This document shows, one piece after another, positions 32,802-41,549 of a DNA stretch of 64,000 nucleotides. Source of the DNA: Priestia megaterium (GTDB lineage: Bacteria; Bacillota; Bacilli; Bacillales; Bacillaceae_H). The notes under the pieces were generated by a model. That model saw nothing but the letters and a program-made list of their open reading frames with translations. It did not search any database and was not told the origin of the DNA. The stretch covers positions 1,154,001-1,218,000 of the forward strand of contig NZ_CP085442.1 in the NCBI RefSeq assembly GCF_023824195.1. Direction: 5' to 3'. The position numbers were made by a program, and so were the translations under genes. Each line of letters starts with the position of its first letter. Position 1 is the stretch's first letter.

Positions 32802-34424
32802 ATGAAGGGTATGTCGAACAAAACATCTTTGTATCAAACAAAAGAACAGTTAAAAAAACTTGTAAGCGAATTGGTTTCTATACCTAGCGTGACAGGAACG
32901 ATGGCAGAAGTGGAAATGGCTGAATCGATAGCGTCTTATTTATTGAAGCTGCCTTACTTTCAAAGAAACGAGCAAGTCGAGCTTCATTCAACAGGAGACG
33001 GGCGATCGATTGTCACAGCTTTTGTTCAAGGGAAAAGTACGAATAAAACAGTTGTACTAGTAAGTCATTACGATGTAGTGGATGTACAAGATTATGGACA
33101 CTGGAAAAAGGATGCTTTTCACGCTGATACGTTAACGAGCACTTTTTATAACCATATGGAAGAAGTTCCGACGCACGTACAAAAAGATATGATAAAAGGA
33201 GACTGGCTTTTTGGCCGAGGAACGATGGACATGAAAGCAGGCATTGCCCTGCATATCAGTATGATTGAACGAGCATGCAACGGAGAGTTTGACGGAAACA
33301 TCCTGCTGCTGTCGGTGCCGGATGAAGAAGTAAATTCGCTTGGGATGAGAAAAGCAGTGCCTGTTCTTTTAGAACTTGCCCGCAAACATCAGCTGGATTT
33401 TTCTCTCATGCTAAATGCAGAGCCAGTATTCAGCCGCTATCCTGGAGATCAAACGAACTATGTGTACTCAGGATCGATTGGGAAGATCATGCCAAGCTTT
33501 TTGTGTTATGGAAAAGAAACTCATGTAGGAGAACCGCTAGCTGGTTTAAATGCTAATTTACTAGCTTCTTATTTAACAAAAGAAATAGAATTAAACGTTG
33601 ATTTTTGCGAAAAAGTAAGAGATGAAACGAGTCCACCTCCTACGGTGCTGATACAAAAAGATTTAAAAGAAGAGTATTCAGTTCAAGTTCCGCACTCTGC
33701 CGTTGTCTTATTTAATTTATTTATGTTAAACCGCTCTCTTAAAGAAGTAACAGATCTGCTGCTAAAATCAGCTAGCCTAGCGGCTTTGGATGTAAAAAAA
33801 CATTATAATAAAGCCGCTAGGCAGTACGCTGTGGGAATGGAGGGTTCATCTCTTGACGTGAACGTATGGACGTATGAAGAACTTTATACTCATGCAGTAA
33901 AACAGCACGGTGAAAAATATGTGCACGAAATGGAAGCAGCACTTTTGGCACAAGAGGATGATGACAGAAATAAAACCATTAAATTAGTAAACTCTTTAGC
34001 TGGTTTATGTAAAGAAGCAGCTCCGATGATGGTCTTATTTTTTACGCCGCCTTTTTATCCGGCCGTTTGTTCACATGATGATCCGTTTGTACAAGGAATT
34101 TTGTCAAACGTACAGGCAATTGCCAAAGAGCAATTCCAAGTGGAGCTAGTTGAACAAAGTTATTTTGGCGGAATTTCGGATTTAAGCTATGCCAGCCTGC
34201 AGCATCCGCTTCATACATTTAACACATTAGTAGAAAATATGCCGCTATGGAATAAAGGGTATCATATCCCGCTGGAAGAGCTAGAGGAGCTGAAGATGCC
34301 GGTGCTGAACATTGGACCGCTGGGAAGAGATGCGCATCAATGGACCGAAAGATTAGACGTTCAGTATTCCTTTGAAATTTTGCCTCATTTCATTTATCGA
34401 GCTATAAAAGAAGCACAGAAATAA
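32802..34424 (+). CDS. rocB: Arginine utilisation protein RocB (M20 family)
   Basis: This protein of about 540 residues belongs to the M20/M25/M40 peptidase superfamily and matches RocB, which takes part in arginine catabolism in Bacillus; its exact reaction is not firmly known. Metal-site motifs are S-H-Y-D-V-V-D, G-R-G-T-M-D-M-K-A-G, and D-E-E-V-N-S. A long insertion in the middle distinguishes it from carboxypeptidases. The start is ATG at 32802, with AAGGAAAGAG just upstream; ATG 32811 is possible. No other roc gene is in the window, so it is separated from the usual rocABC order. A palindrome covers its stop. Confidence 0.88.
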   Translation: MKGMSNKTSLYQTKEQLKKLVSELVSIPSVTGTMAEVEMAESIASYLLKLPYFQRNEQVELHSTGDGRSIVTAFVQGKSTNKTVVLVSHYDVVDVQDYGHWKKDAFHADTLTSTFYNHMEEVPTHVQKDMIKGDWLFGRGTMDMKAGIALHISMIERACNGEFDGNILLLSVPDEEVNSLGMRKAVPVLLELARKHQLDFSLMLNAEPVFSRYPGDQTNYVYSGSIGKIMPSFLCYGKETHVGEPLAGLNANLLASYLTKEIELNVDFCEKVRDETSPPPTVLIQKDLKEEYSVQVPHSAVVLFNLFMLNRSLKEVTDLLLKSASLAALDVKKHYNKAARQYAVGMEGSSLDVNVWTYEELYTHAVKQHGEKYVHEMEAALLAQEDDDRNKTIKLVNSLAGLCKEAAPMMVLFFTPPFYPAVCSHDDPFVQGILSNVQAIAKEQFQVELVEQSYFGGISDLSYASLQHPLHTFNTLVENMPLWNKGYHIPLEELEELKMPVLNIGPLGRDAHQWTERLDVQYSFEILPHFIYRAIKEAQK

Positions 34425-34444
34425 ACATCCGCCGGCGGATGTTT
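34423..34444. terminator. Perfect 22-bp palindrome over two stop codons
   Basis: AAACATCCGCC followed directly by GGCGGATGTTT covers the stop codon of rocB and that of the convergent VOC gene. It can act as a hairpin for both messages, though T-runs are short. Confidence 0.7.
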
Positions 34445-35240
34445 ATTTGTTGAATTTAAAAGAAGCTCCTTGTACGGTAATTTGTTGCGGTGTTAGGGCG
34501 TGATCCAATTCAACCAAAAATGGACGCTCTCCAACTTTTTTTAATGTATCATGGACAACACTTTGTGTTCCGCTGCAAAAAATAAGGTTTCCTCCATTGA
34601 CATATAGTTTTTGACAACATGCATCAAGTAAAGAGTCTTTGTAGCTTTCGCCAGACTGAACATCCAGCAGTTTCGTCCACTTGCTGATGGATTCTTCAAG
34701 GTTATGTACAGCACAGTAAATATTTTTTAGCTGCAGCTGACCAGCTTGGTGGGAAGAAAGAGCCGCTAGCTTTGGCTTGCGTTTTTCTTCTGGTTCACCC
34801 CATTCAATAAAAAAAGGAAGAGGCAGAGAATCGTGGTCATCTTCAATAAAACACATTTTCCATTGCAGCTTTTCTCCATCATTGGTTTGACGAGAACCCA
34901 CTACAGGACCTTTTACAGTGACGTTCTTGCTTTCCAGCTCTTTTATTAGCAAATCCATATCATCTGTACGGAGTGCAAATCGACCAAAATGACCAAACGG
35001 TGTATGTTCGTTAACAAGCTGCTGAATAAGGTCATTATCTGTAACGCTTTGAGCTAACGCGATATCTCTAAGCCCAAGCCACTCAATATAGCTCAGGTTA
35101 AAATAAGCCAATGTGTTGAACGTTCCCCATTTTTCATGGATGCCGCCTTTAATGACATTTATTCCGTATTCGTTTAGTTCTTTCTGAGCCTTAATAGGAT
35201 CAGGTGAAAAATGAACAAGGTGATCAAAAGATAAGTGCAT
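34443..35240 (-). CDS. Glyoxalase-like (VOC) domain protein
   Basis: This 265-residue protein starts M-H-L-S-F-D-H-L-V-H-F and has the long glyoxalase-3-like form with two VOC-type halves (about 1-130 and 150-260). The G-G-x-H-E-x-W-G-T-x-N segment near residue 33 is typical. It may be a metal-dependent enzyme; the substrate is unknown. The ATG at 35240 follows AAGGAGG 7 bases upstream, so the 20 earlier in-frame codons are not used. Monocistronic. Confidence 0.82.
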   Translation of the reverse strand: MHLSFDHLVHFSPDPIKAQKELNEYGINVIKGGIHEKWGTFNTLAYFNLSYIEWLGLRDIALAQSVTDNDLIQQLVNEHTPFGHFGRFALRTDDMDLLIKELESKNVTVKGPVVGSRQTNDGEKLQWKMCFIEDDHDSLPLPFFIEWGEPEEKRKPKLAALSSHQAGQLQLKNIYCAVHNLEESISKWTKLLDVQSGESYKDSLLDACCQKLYVNGGNLIFCSGTQSVVHDTLKKVGERPFLVELDHALTPQQITVQGASFKFNK

Positions 35241-35350
35241 GGATAGGCCTCCTTTTAAGAGAGATTCTTTCCCATTATTATACGTTGTTTTCCTTTTCAA
35301 GAAGAGTAAAATGAATGATTATGTAAAATAAAAAAATAAAAATCTTTAAA

Positions 35351-35387
35351 AAAGCAAGCCGCGTATGTTTTAAACTCGACTTGCTTT
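35351..35387 (-). terminator. Terminator of the Arg-rich gene
   Basis: Arms AAAGCAAG and CTTGCTTT with a 21-base loop; on the minus strand a T6 run follows. It lies just after the stop of the Arg-rich protein gene. Confidence 0.6.
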
Positions 35388-35395
35388 AGATTTAT

Positions 35396-35755
35396 TTAGC
35401 GACGACAGCCATGCCCTTTAAAGCAGCAGCCAAATGATTTATTAAACCATGGGTATGAGCAACAAGGTGAACCGCAGCGACAGCGGCGACGGCTAGAACG
35501 GCGAGTAGAACGACGAGTAGAACGACGAGTAGTGCGGCGAGTAGTGCGGCGAGTAGAACGACGAGTAGTGCGGCGAGTAGTGCGGCGAGTAGAACGGCGA
35601 GTAGTGCGACGAGTAGTGCGACGAGTAGTGCGGCGAGTAGAACGACGACGAGAGCGTCTGTGGCGCGCAGTTGGCTCTTGGTACATAAATGTTTCAAGCT
35701 CAGTGCAAGCAAGCGCTTCTGTTGCTTCTCTAATTCTTTCAGCAGTGATATGCAT
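35396..35755 (-). CDS. Arg-rich RRTT/RRST tandem-repeat protein, possible spore protein
   Basis: This 119-residue protein has three parts: an acidic helical N-terminus (1-29, M-H-I-T-A-E-R-I-R-E), an extremely basic region of 13 four-residue units R-R-[ST]-[TS] (residues 37-88), and a Cys-rich end with Cys92, 94, 98, 99, 110, 111 and 117. A frame of Leu/Ala-rich repeats overlaps on the same strand, but only this frame has an ATG with GGAGGTG 8 bases upstream. The mix resembles spore coat or core packaging proteins such as CotG, whose Ser/Thr in basic repeats are phosphorylated, but I cannot assign a family. DNA or polyanion binding is likely from charge. Confidence 0.75.
   Translation of the reverse strand: MHITAERIREATEALACTELETFMYQEPTARHRRSRRRSTRRTTRRTTRRTTRRSTRRTTRRTTRRSTRRTTRRTTRRSTRRSTRRSSRRRCRCGSPCCSYPWFNKSFGCCFKGHGCRR
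35492..35647 (-). repeat. 13 tandem 12-bp units
   Basis: This 12-bp direct repeat (consensus on the plus strand GAACGGCGAGTA and GTGCGGCGAGTA variants) encodes the R-R-[ST]-T units. Units vary at synonymous and Ser/Thr positions. Copy number is likely to vary between strains through slippage. Confidence 0.85.
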
Positions 35756-35871
35756 ATAAACACCTCCTGGCTAATTCAGTAGTACATAATACAATATGTA
35801 CAAGGAAGGTGTTTGGATATAGTGAAAACATGGAATTTGTCTAAATTTATGAATGAAATGGAGTGGGTTTC

Positions 35872-36318
35872 ATGCTTCAAACCCTAGAACATCAAAGAGT
35901 GGATATCGCTCTTCAAATAGTAGCTGTGCAAGTAGAAGCTTATCAAGAAGAAGCCAGACTCATTGGTTTTTCAGGCATTCCTCAGCTTACAGAAAGCAAA
36001 GAAGATATTATGAAAAGCAAGGAAGTGTTTATCGGAGAAATGATTGAAGGTAAGCTAGCTGGCGTGCTGTCGTTTGAAAAAGAAAATGAGCGATTAACGG
36101 TTTGCCGCCTTGTTGTACGTCCTCGTTACTTTCGAAAAGGAATTGGAAGCCGTCTTTTAACACATGTACTCCAAAGATATTCAAAATGTGAATGTATCGT
36201 GTCGACAGCCGAGCGAAATACACCTGCGATTAAGCTGTACAAAGCGCATCAGTTTTCAATTATAAAACGTACTGCAGCTGCTGATAATCTTGTGTTAGTA
36301 ACGATGAAAAGAGATTGA
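35872..36318 (+). CDS. GNAT family N-acetyltransferase
   Basis: This 148-residue acetyltransferase has the acetyl-CoA motif R-P-R-Y-F-R-K-G-I-G-S-R-L-L (about residues 84-97) and ends I-K-L-Y-K-A-H-Q-F-S-I. The frame opens with GTG at 35863, but ATG 35872 has GGAGTG at a normal spacing. The last codons and stop lie inside the end of repeat copy B (GAGATTGAGAC), so the gene's 3' end may have been altered by the repeat. The substrate is unknown. Confidence 0.85.
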   Translation: MLQTLEHQRVDIALQIVAVQVEAYQEEARLIGFSGIPQLTESKEDIMKSKEVFIGEMIEGKLAGVLSFEKENERLTVCRLVVRPRYFRKGIGSRLLTHVLQRYSKCECIVSTAERNTPAIKLYKAHQFSIIKRTAAADNLVLVTMKRD

Positions 36319-36616
36319 GACATAGCTAAATTAATGCAAAGACCAACAAATTAGCTACATGAGCTAGTAGGAATCGGCTGTTGATTTCCGTGCAAGACTT
36401 CGCTTTCCGCGGGCGGCCGCTGAGCCTCCTCGTCGCTTCCGCTTCTGCGGGGTCTCATCTATTCCGCTTATCCCGCAGGAGTCTCCGCTTTGCTCTCCAA
36501 TCAACCACTAGAAGTACTTACATATATGAAACCTACGCTCACTATCACCATGAAAAAATCCGAACGATTCATCGTTCGGATCTTCGTTCGACTAAAATAC
36601 GTTTGTCCCCAGCCTC
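36311..36616 (-). repeat. MITE-like dispersed repeat, copy B (inverted)
   Basis: This ~306 bp copy lies on the minus strand. Its start (GAGGCTGGGGAC, complement at 36605-36616) overlaps the first base of the MFS stop codon, and its far end (GAGATTGAGAC, 36311-36321) covers the GNAT stop. The terminator hairpin, complementary outer segments and GC-rich core match copies A and C. It has about 28 extra bases near 36447-36474. The terminator points in the MFS gene's direction. Confidence 0.9.
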
Positions 36617-37785
36617 TACGATGATAGTGTTTGCTCAGAATAATCTAGAGCTGTATGACGCTGAATCAGCAGTAAAGCAGCTAAAGTGACAACCGCTCCG
36701 ATAATAAAAGGCAGCGTCATATTGAGTTTAAAGGCAAATGCACCAAGCAGAGGGCCAAAAATACGCCCTAAGCTATCCATTGAAGCAGTTAGCCCCGAAG
36801 CAGAGCCATATCCTACTTTGGTTCTCATCGTAATTAATGAGAGGACACAAGGACGAATAAGGGCATTTCCTGCTGTAAATATGCATAAAAATAAGGTAGC
36901 ATTAGCGGCACTAGAAGATAACAAAATAGACGTAAATCCTATTGCTGAAACCAATAAGCCAATGGCCATCAGCTTTTTTTCATTTCCTTTTTTAAATCGC
37001 TGCAGCACACCGCCTTGAATCAGCGCTTGAGTTAAACCGCTCGCCATAAACATCCATCCGATTGTCGTAGGAGTAGCATTAATTTTCGCTATTTGAAAAA
37101 ATTGAAAAGTAGCTTCTAAACCAGCGAGCGTAAAAGTAGCTAAAAATGAAAGAACATATAAATACTTCATAGCTCCTTGAAAATCTGACGTGAAATCATG
37201 CCATCTGGATGTCTGTACTTTAGCAGCAGATTCTTTTCGTAAAGATTCTTTTAATGTAAAGAATGAGAACGCTGTCATAATCAGTGACAAGATACCAGAG
37301 ATAACGAAGGGAACAAACAAGCCGAAAGATGAAAGGACGCCGCCTAATGCCGGTCCCAAAATAAATCCTAAGCCAATCGACATTCCTAACAGTCCCATTG
37401 CTTTCGTACGGTTTTCTTCATCTGTACTATCAGAAGCATATGCAAAAGCACAAGGAATAACAGCTCCTGCGAACAAACCTCCGATGATGCGCGACGTATA
37501 CATTAAAGTCAGAGAGTTTTCTGCCGCCGAAAAAAGAAAAAAGCTTGCGCTAAATCCAAGTAAGCCCCAAAGTAAGATGGGACGCCGGCCTTTTATATCG
37601 GAAAGCTTTCCCCAAAAAGGTGCAGTAATAAAAGATGCGATCGAATAGCTAGCCATTAGTATTCCTAAATTGACCGTGCTTGCACCCGTGGCACGAATAA
37701 CTTCAGGTACGATGGGGATGATCACTCCAAAGCCGACAAATACCATAAAAATAACAAACATTAACGTTCCAAGCTGTTTGTTCAT
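36616..37785 (-). CDS. MFS multidrug efflux transporter
   Basis: This 389-residue permease has twelve membrane helices and belongs to the drug:H+ antiporter-1 (TetA/NorA-like) group. Signature motifs are G-K-L-S-D-I-K-G-R-R-P (loop 2-3), I-G-G-L-F-A-G (helix 4), and motif C G-x-x-x-G-P-A-L-G-G in helix 5. It likely exports drugs or metabolites using the proton gradient. A TTG at 37791 is possible, but ATG 37785 gives better spacing from AAAGGGG. The stop abuts repeat copy B, which brings its terminator. Confidence 0.9.
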   Translation of the reverse strand: MNKQLGTLMFVIFMVFVGFGVIIPIVPEVIRATGASTVNLGILMASYSIASFITAPFWGKLSDIKGRRPILLWGLLGFSASFFLFSAAENSLTLMYTSRIIGGLFAGAVIPCAFAYASDSTDEENRTKAMGLLGMSIGLGFILGPALGGVLSSFGLFVPFVISGILSLIMTAFSFFTLKESLRKESAAKVQTSRWHDFTSDFQGAMKYLYVLSFLATFTLAGLEATFQFFQIAKINATPTTIGWMFMASGLTQALIQGGVLQRFKKGNEKKLMAIGLLVSAIGFTSILLSSSAANATLFLCIFTAGNALIRPCVLSLITMRTKVGYGSASGLTASMDSLGRIFGPLLGAFAFKLNMTLPFIIGAVVTLAALLLIQRHTALDYSEQTLSS

Positions 37786-37951
37786 ATGCAATTAAGCCCC
37801 TTTCTCTGTAGAACATGCCGTGAGTTTAGTATACCAAATACAAAGAAGTTTTTTACGTATATTTGGTAAAAAGCGTTTTATTTACAAGTGAAGAAGGTAT
37901 GTTAATATTTACCTGTTGTGCTGAAGATGATACAATTAAAAGAAAAGGGAC

Positions 37952-38155
37952 GTGAAGCGATTGCCAATATGGATTGTATTTGCTGGGATCATAGGCGGTC
38001 TTTTAGGGTTTGGGGCGCTAGTGGATTATATAGCTAAAAAGAGAAGTATCGAGTTAGATCCAGAAGAAGGGATAAAGAACGCTTCTGATGCAGAACACAT
38101 CTATGTGGAAAATTATCTTTATCAAACAAAAGAAAGTAACAATCACTTTCAATAA
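37952..38155 (+). CDS. Small single-pass membrane protein
   Basis: This protein of 64-67 residues has one membrane helix (about 6-28, I-W-I-V-F-A-G-I-I-G-G-L-L-G-F-G) and an acidic cytoplasmic tail. The frame starts with GTG at 37952, very close to AAAAGGG; TTG at 37961 (L-P-I-W) has a normal 11-base spacing and may be the true start. No family recognised. A terminator covers its end. Confidence 0.65.
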   Translation: MKRLPIWIVFAGIIGGLLGFGALVDYIAKKRSIELDPEEGIKNASDAEHIYVENYLYQTKESNNHFQ

Positions 38156-38187
38156 AAAAAGCTTGGAGACGAATCTCCAAGCTTTTT
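38155..38187. terminator. Bidirectional terminator
   Basis: Arms AAAAAAGCTTGGAGA and TCTCCAAGCTTTTTT around CGAA lie between convergent genes. Confidence 0.88.
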
Positions 38188-39488
38188 TAATGCGGTAAAA
38201 AGATGAGCTGATAGAGAAATAAAACAGCAAAGACATACACAAGCGGATGAACTTGTTTGCCTTTTCCTTTTACCAGCTTCATTAACGGATAAGAAATGAA
38301 GCCAAGCGCAATTCCTGTTGCAATACTTGATGTAAGAGGCATTGCTAGAACAACTAAAAAGGCAGGAAACGCTTCATCAAAGTCATTCCAATTAATTTTA
38401 GCTACAGCACCCATCATTAAGCTTCCGACAATAATTAATGCAGGTGAAGTAATAGCTGCTACGTCAGAAACCGAGCTTACAACTGGACTAAAGAACGCTG
38501 CAACAATAAATAAAATGGCTACCGTCACACCCGTTAGACCTGTACGTCCGCCTGCTGCTACACCAGATGAAGATTCAACGTAAGCCGTTGTTGGGCTTGT
38601 ACCAAATAAAGCTCCAATCGTTGTACCAAATGAGTCAGCAAGCAATGCTTGACGTACGCGAGGCATCTTATTACCTTTCATAAGACCGGCCTGTTGAGCT
38701 ACTCCTACCATTGTACCTGTTGTATCAAAAATTGTAACAAGTAAGAAAGAAAAAACAACTGTGTACAGATTATGATGAATAACATCTCCAAAAGCAGCAA
38801 AAGGATTTGAAATCATTAAGCCGTCTGGAAGGTGAGGAGAAGCAAACAAACCTTTATCAAATGAAAGCTGTCCTCTAAAGAAAGCAATTAATCCCGTAAT
38901 AATCATACCGAAGAATAAAGCGCCGTTTACATTTAGTGTATATAAAATGATTGTAATCGCAAGTCCGATCAGTGTTAAAACTACTTTTTCAGACTGCAAA
39001 TCACCAAGTCCAATTAAATTTGATTTATTTGCAACAATAATACCGGCTGAACGAAGCCCGATAAAAGCAATAAATAAACCGATACCAGCACTAATCGCGT
39101 GCTTTAAATTGTTTGGAATAGCTTCAATTAATTTTTCACGAAACGATGTTAACGATAGGATGATAAAGATAATACCCGCTACGAATACAGCTGAAAAAGC
39201 AGTAGCATAGTCGATACTTCCATTTGAACCAACAACTAAAGCAGCAAAGTATGCATTCATTCCCATACCGGGAGCAATAGCAATTGGATAGTTAGCTGCA
39301 AGAGCCATCCATAGCGTAGCTACGACTGCTGAAATAATAGTAGCTGTAAATACTTGATCAAAAGGAACGCCGGCGCTGGATAAAATAACTGGGTTCACAA
39401 TGACGATATAAATCATGGTTAAAAACGTTGTAATACCAGCTAAAATCTCCGTTTTAGCATCCGTGTTATATTCTTTTAACTTAAACAT
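38187..39488 (-). CDS. pbuO: NCS2 (AzgA) purine permease, PbuO/PbuG-like
   Basis: This 433-residue permease of the AzgA-like NCS2 family imports guanine or hypoxanthine by proton symport. About 12-14 membrane segments are seen, along with the conserved I-A-P-G-M-G-M-N-A-Y-F motif near residues 70-80 and the T-G-T-M-V-G-V-A and S-P-T-T-A-Y-V-E-S-S-S-G segments. The N-terminus M-F-K-L-K-E-Y-N-T-D-A-K-T-E looks more like PbuO than PbuG. The ATG follows GGAGG. Two PurR boxes and a SigA promoter lie just upstream, so it should be repressed by PurR when purines are plentiful. No purine riboswitch is visible. Confidence 0.88.
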   Translation of the reverse strand: MFKLKEYNTDAKTEILAGITTFLTMIYIVIVNPVILSSAGVPFDQVFTATIISAVVATLWMALAANYPIAIAPGMGMNAYFAALVVGSNGSIDYATAFSAVFVAGIIFIILSLTSFREKLIEAIPNNLKHAISAGIGLFIAFIGLRSAGIIVANKSNLIGLGDLQSEKVVLTLIGLAITIILYTLNVNGALFFGMIITGLIAFFRGQLSFDKGLFASPHLPDGLMISNPFAAFGDVIHHNLYTVVFSFLLVTIFDTTGTMVGVAQQAGLMKGNKMPRVRQALLADSFGTTIGALFGTSPTTAYVESSSGVAAGGRTGLTGVTVAILFIVAAFFSPVVSSVSDVAAITSPALIIVGSLMMGAVAKINWNDFDEAFPAFLVVLAMPLTSSIATGIALGFISYPLMKLVKGKGKQVHPLVYVFAVLFLYQLIFLPH

Positions 39489-39500
39489 AAGTAACCTCCA

Positions 39501-39560
39501 AAAATAACGAACATTAAAAGCAACATGATATATAATATTCGTTTTTTACTCGAAATGCAA
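39501..39560 (-). promoter_or_regulatory. Promoter with paired PurR boxes
   Basis: On the minus strand TTGCAT (39555-39560) and TATTAT (39532-39537) are separated by 17 bases. Two inverted PurBox half-sites, AATAACGAACATT (39503-39515) and AAAAAACGAATATT (39534-39547), flank 18 bases. The pattern fits Bacillus PurR operators; one box overlaps the -10. Confidence 0.7.
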
Positions 39561-39683
39561 TAGATTTGCATATAAAAAATCAAAAACCAAAAAAGTGACG
39601 ATAAAAGAGCTAAAACAAGTGTGAAATATTTCTTTTTTTCGGTGCTTTTTATAGTGTGTGCGTATAGAAGAGGCTCATACGAA

Positions 39684-39711
39684 AAAAAGCCGCTTAGGCT
39701 ACAGCGGCTAT
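39684..39711 (-). terminator. Terminator of natR-natK
   Basis: Arms AGCCGCT and AGCGGCT; on the minus strand a T7 run follows. It overlaps the end of the kinase gene. Confidence 0.75.
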
Positions 39712-40658
39712 GTTGCTTGTTTTGACGAAACAACTATCGGGAATTTTATTTTAATAGAAAGAGTTAAATCGTGATATGTATATTCTAAGCGTCCGTGGTA
39801 TTTGGAAACAAGTTGAGAAATAATCCATGTGCCAAGACCTTCGTGATGTTCTTTCTTTTCTGTAACATGAAAAGAAGTAAACAAATGATCTTGACGCTCT
39901 CTTGATAAAGCAGCGGTAGAATTGCTGATTTCTAAAATGTAAATGCCACTACGAATCATGCTTGAAACGGTTATCTCTTTTTTTTCGGAAGAATGAGCGG
40001 CTTCTAACGCATTATGCATTAAATTCATAATGAGATTCATTTGGTCAAGGTGCTTCAATGGCAGCTGTGATAACGGTGAATCTAAGTGAACATTCATATG
40101 TATTCCCCACGAATTTGCTTGATTCTTGCTTTGATGCATAACAGAAGCAACGTGAGAATGTTCACCTTGAATATATGAATGGGTATCATTCAAGGCTTCA
40201 ACGTAATCTTGAATATAATTTTGTGCCTGCTGTCTTTGTTTTGTTTCTAGAAGGTAGGATACGGCACTAACATGTTTGATAAAATCATGCCTTTCAGCTC
40301 TTAACGCTTGAAAAAGTTCATTGTTTTTTTGAACTTCACGTGAAGCGCTGCTTTCCCGGTTTCTTACGAATATGTATTGTTGATAAGACGAAAAAATGTC
40401 GGTCATGTAACCAATGATTGCGATAACGGTTAGACTAATACTGAAAGGTGAAGATAGACTACATAGAAGCAGGAAAAACGAAGCCAGGGTAATTGTTTTC
40501 TTTATATTTATTGAAGGAGCCGTCTGATATTTTTTTCTCCATATAAAAAATGAACCAATAATAAAAAGACTAAGTATGAGATGTAAACTAACAGGTAGGC
40601 TTTTGAAAAAGAGGAGCACCAAAACGGTTAGTAAAACTAGTGTGTAAAATAGTCTCAT
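39708..40658 (-). CDS. natK: Sensor histidine kinase NatK-like (GHKL)
   Basis: This 316-residue membrane kinase has an N-terminal region with about four to five membrane helices (1-100), then a dimerisation helix with the phosphoacceptor in E-R-H-D-F-I-K-H (about residue 124), and a GHKL ATPase domain with N-x-x-x-N-A-L-E-A-A and G-L-G-T-W-I. It matches the size and order of NatK of the Bacillus subtilis NatK-NatR system, which activates the natAB sodium exporter. Here natR-natK is divergent from natA-natB, supporting the assignment. The ATG has AAAGGAGGG upstream, 17 bases after natR. Confidence 0.82.
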   Translation of the reverse strand: MRLFYTLVLLTVLVLLFFKSLPVSLHLILSLFIIGSFFIWRKKYQTAPSINIKKTITLASFFLLLCSLSSPFSISLTVIAIIGYMTDIFSSYQQYIFVRNRESSASREVQKNNELFQALRAERHDFIKHVSAVSYLLETKQRQQAQNYIQDYVEALNDTHSYIQGEHSHVASVMHQSKNQANSWGIHMNVHLDSPLSQLPLKHLDQMNLIMNLMHNALEAAHSSEKKEITVSSMIRSGIYILEISNSTAALSRERQDHLFTSFHVTEKKEHHEGLGTWIISQLVSKYHGRLEYTYHDLTLSIKIKFPIVVSSKQAT

Positions 40659-40675
40659 TTTAGATAGTCCCTCCT

Positions 40676-41374
40676 TTAAAAATAGTCTTTTTGTAAAACG
40701 TCCAAATTCGTTTTTGTGATTAAAGCTGTTTTTTCAGTGCGTTGAAAGATCACGGAGTATGAGTGTTTGGTATACAGCGAGAAATTTTGAATATAGGAAA
40801 TGTTAATAATAAAAGCTCGATGAGACCTTAGAAAATGACTCGCTGTTAATTCTTTTTCAATTTCGTTTAACGATTGATAGGTACTAAACTCTCCATTTGT
40901 CGTTATGATTGTAGTAGAGCGACCCGTTCGTTCTGCAAATATAATATCTTGTTTGTTCAGCACTTGCATTTCAGTTTTTTGTTTTAAAATAAGCTTATCT
41001 CTTGTTTCTTTTGATTGTTTTTTTTGATGGAAACGCTGAACGCCTTTTAACAGACGCTCTTTAGAATAAGGCTTCATAATATAGTCCAAAACGTTGAGTT
41101 CAAATGCATGAACGGCAAAGCCGCTGTGCCCAGTGACAAAGATGACTTGAATATCAAGTGCGTAAGCATTGATAAAGTCTGCAAGCTCATAACCTGATAG
41201 CTTTGGCATTTCAATATCGGTGATTAATAAATCAATTTCATTTTTTTTAATTTCGTTATAAGCTTCCTCCGCGCTGCTAGTTGAAAAAAGTATGTCTATA
41301 TCATCTTCTCTTTCTAAAGAAATCCTCAATTTCTCTAAATCATATGAATGATCGTCCACTAATCCTACCTTCAT
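40676..41374 (-). CDS. natR: LytTR response regulator NatR-like
   Basis: This 232-residue regulator has a receiver domain (1-120; acidic pair Asp7/Asp8, phosphoacceptor Asp53 in L-L-I-T-D-I-E-M-P, Lys near 101 in M-K-P-Y) and a C-terminal LytTR DNA-binding domain (about 135-230). It is the likely partner of the adjacent kinase and activator of natAB, 176 bases away on the opposite strand. The start at 41374 has AAAGAGGG upstream; the 14 earlier in-frame codons are not supported. Confidence 0.85.
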   Translation of the reverse strand: MKVGLVDDHSYDLEKLRISLEREDDIDILFSTSSAEEAYNEIKKNEIDLLITDIEMPKLSGYELADFINAYALDIQVIFVTGHSGFAVHAFELNVLDYIMKPYSKERLLKGVQRFHQKKQSKETRDKLILKQKTEMQVLNKQDIIFAERTGRSTTIITTNGEFSTYQSLNEIEKELTASHFLRSHRAFIINISYIQNFSLYTKHSYSVIFQRTEKTALITKTNLDVLQKDYF

Positions 41375-41549
41375 AAATAAAAACCCTCTTTGTTTCATTC
41401 TATTGGATATTACCACACTATTTTACCATGATTTACAAGATAGAAAGGACGTTTCGCGACATAAAAAACCCTCTTTATGACAAGATGGAAGATGCTGTAT
41501 AAAAAATAAGCTAAGATATAGTTAATCACAGTAAAAGGGGAGAGCGGAT

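Noticed and set aside
35492..35647. Possible CRISPR or minisatellite array
   Set aside because: The 12-bp units are directly adjacent with no unique spacers, lie in one reading frame, and no cas genes are present.
35392..35763. Leu/Ala/Val-rich 123-codon frame overlapping the Arg-rich gene
   Set aside because: It is the shifted reading of the 12-bp repeats. Only the Arg-rich frame has an ATG with GGAGGTG at proper spacing.
36381..36689. 102-codon frame over repeat copy B
   Set aside because: Non-coding repeat. The similar frame over copy C (43396-43686) runs into natB and they only look alike because the DNA is repeated.
39489..39660. Purine riboswitch before the purine permease
   Set aside because: None of the conserved purine-riboswitch core elements are present; PurR boxes explain regulation.
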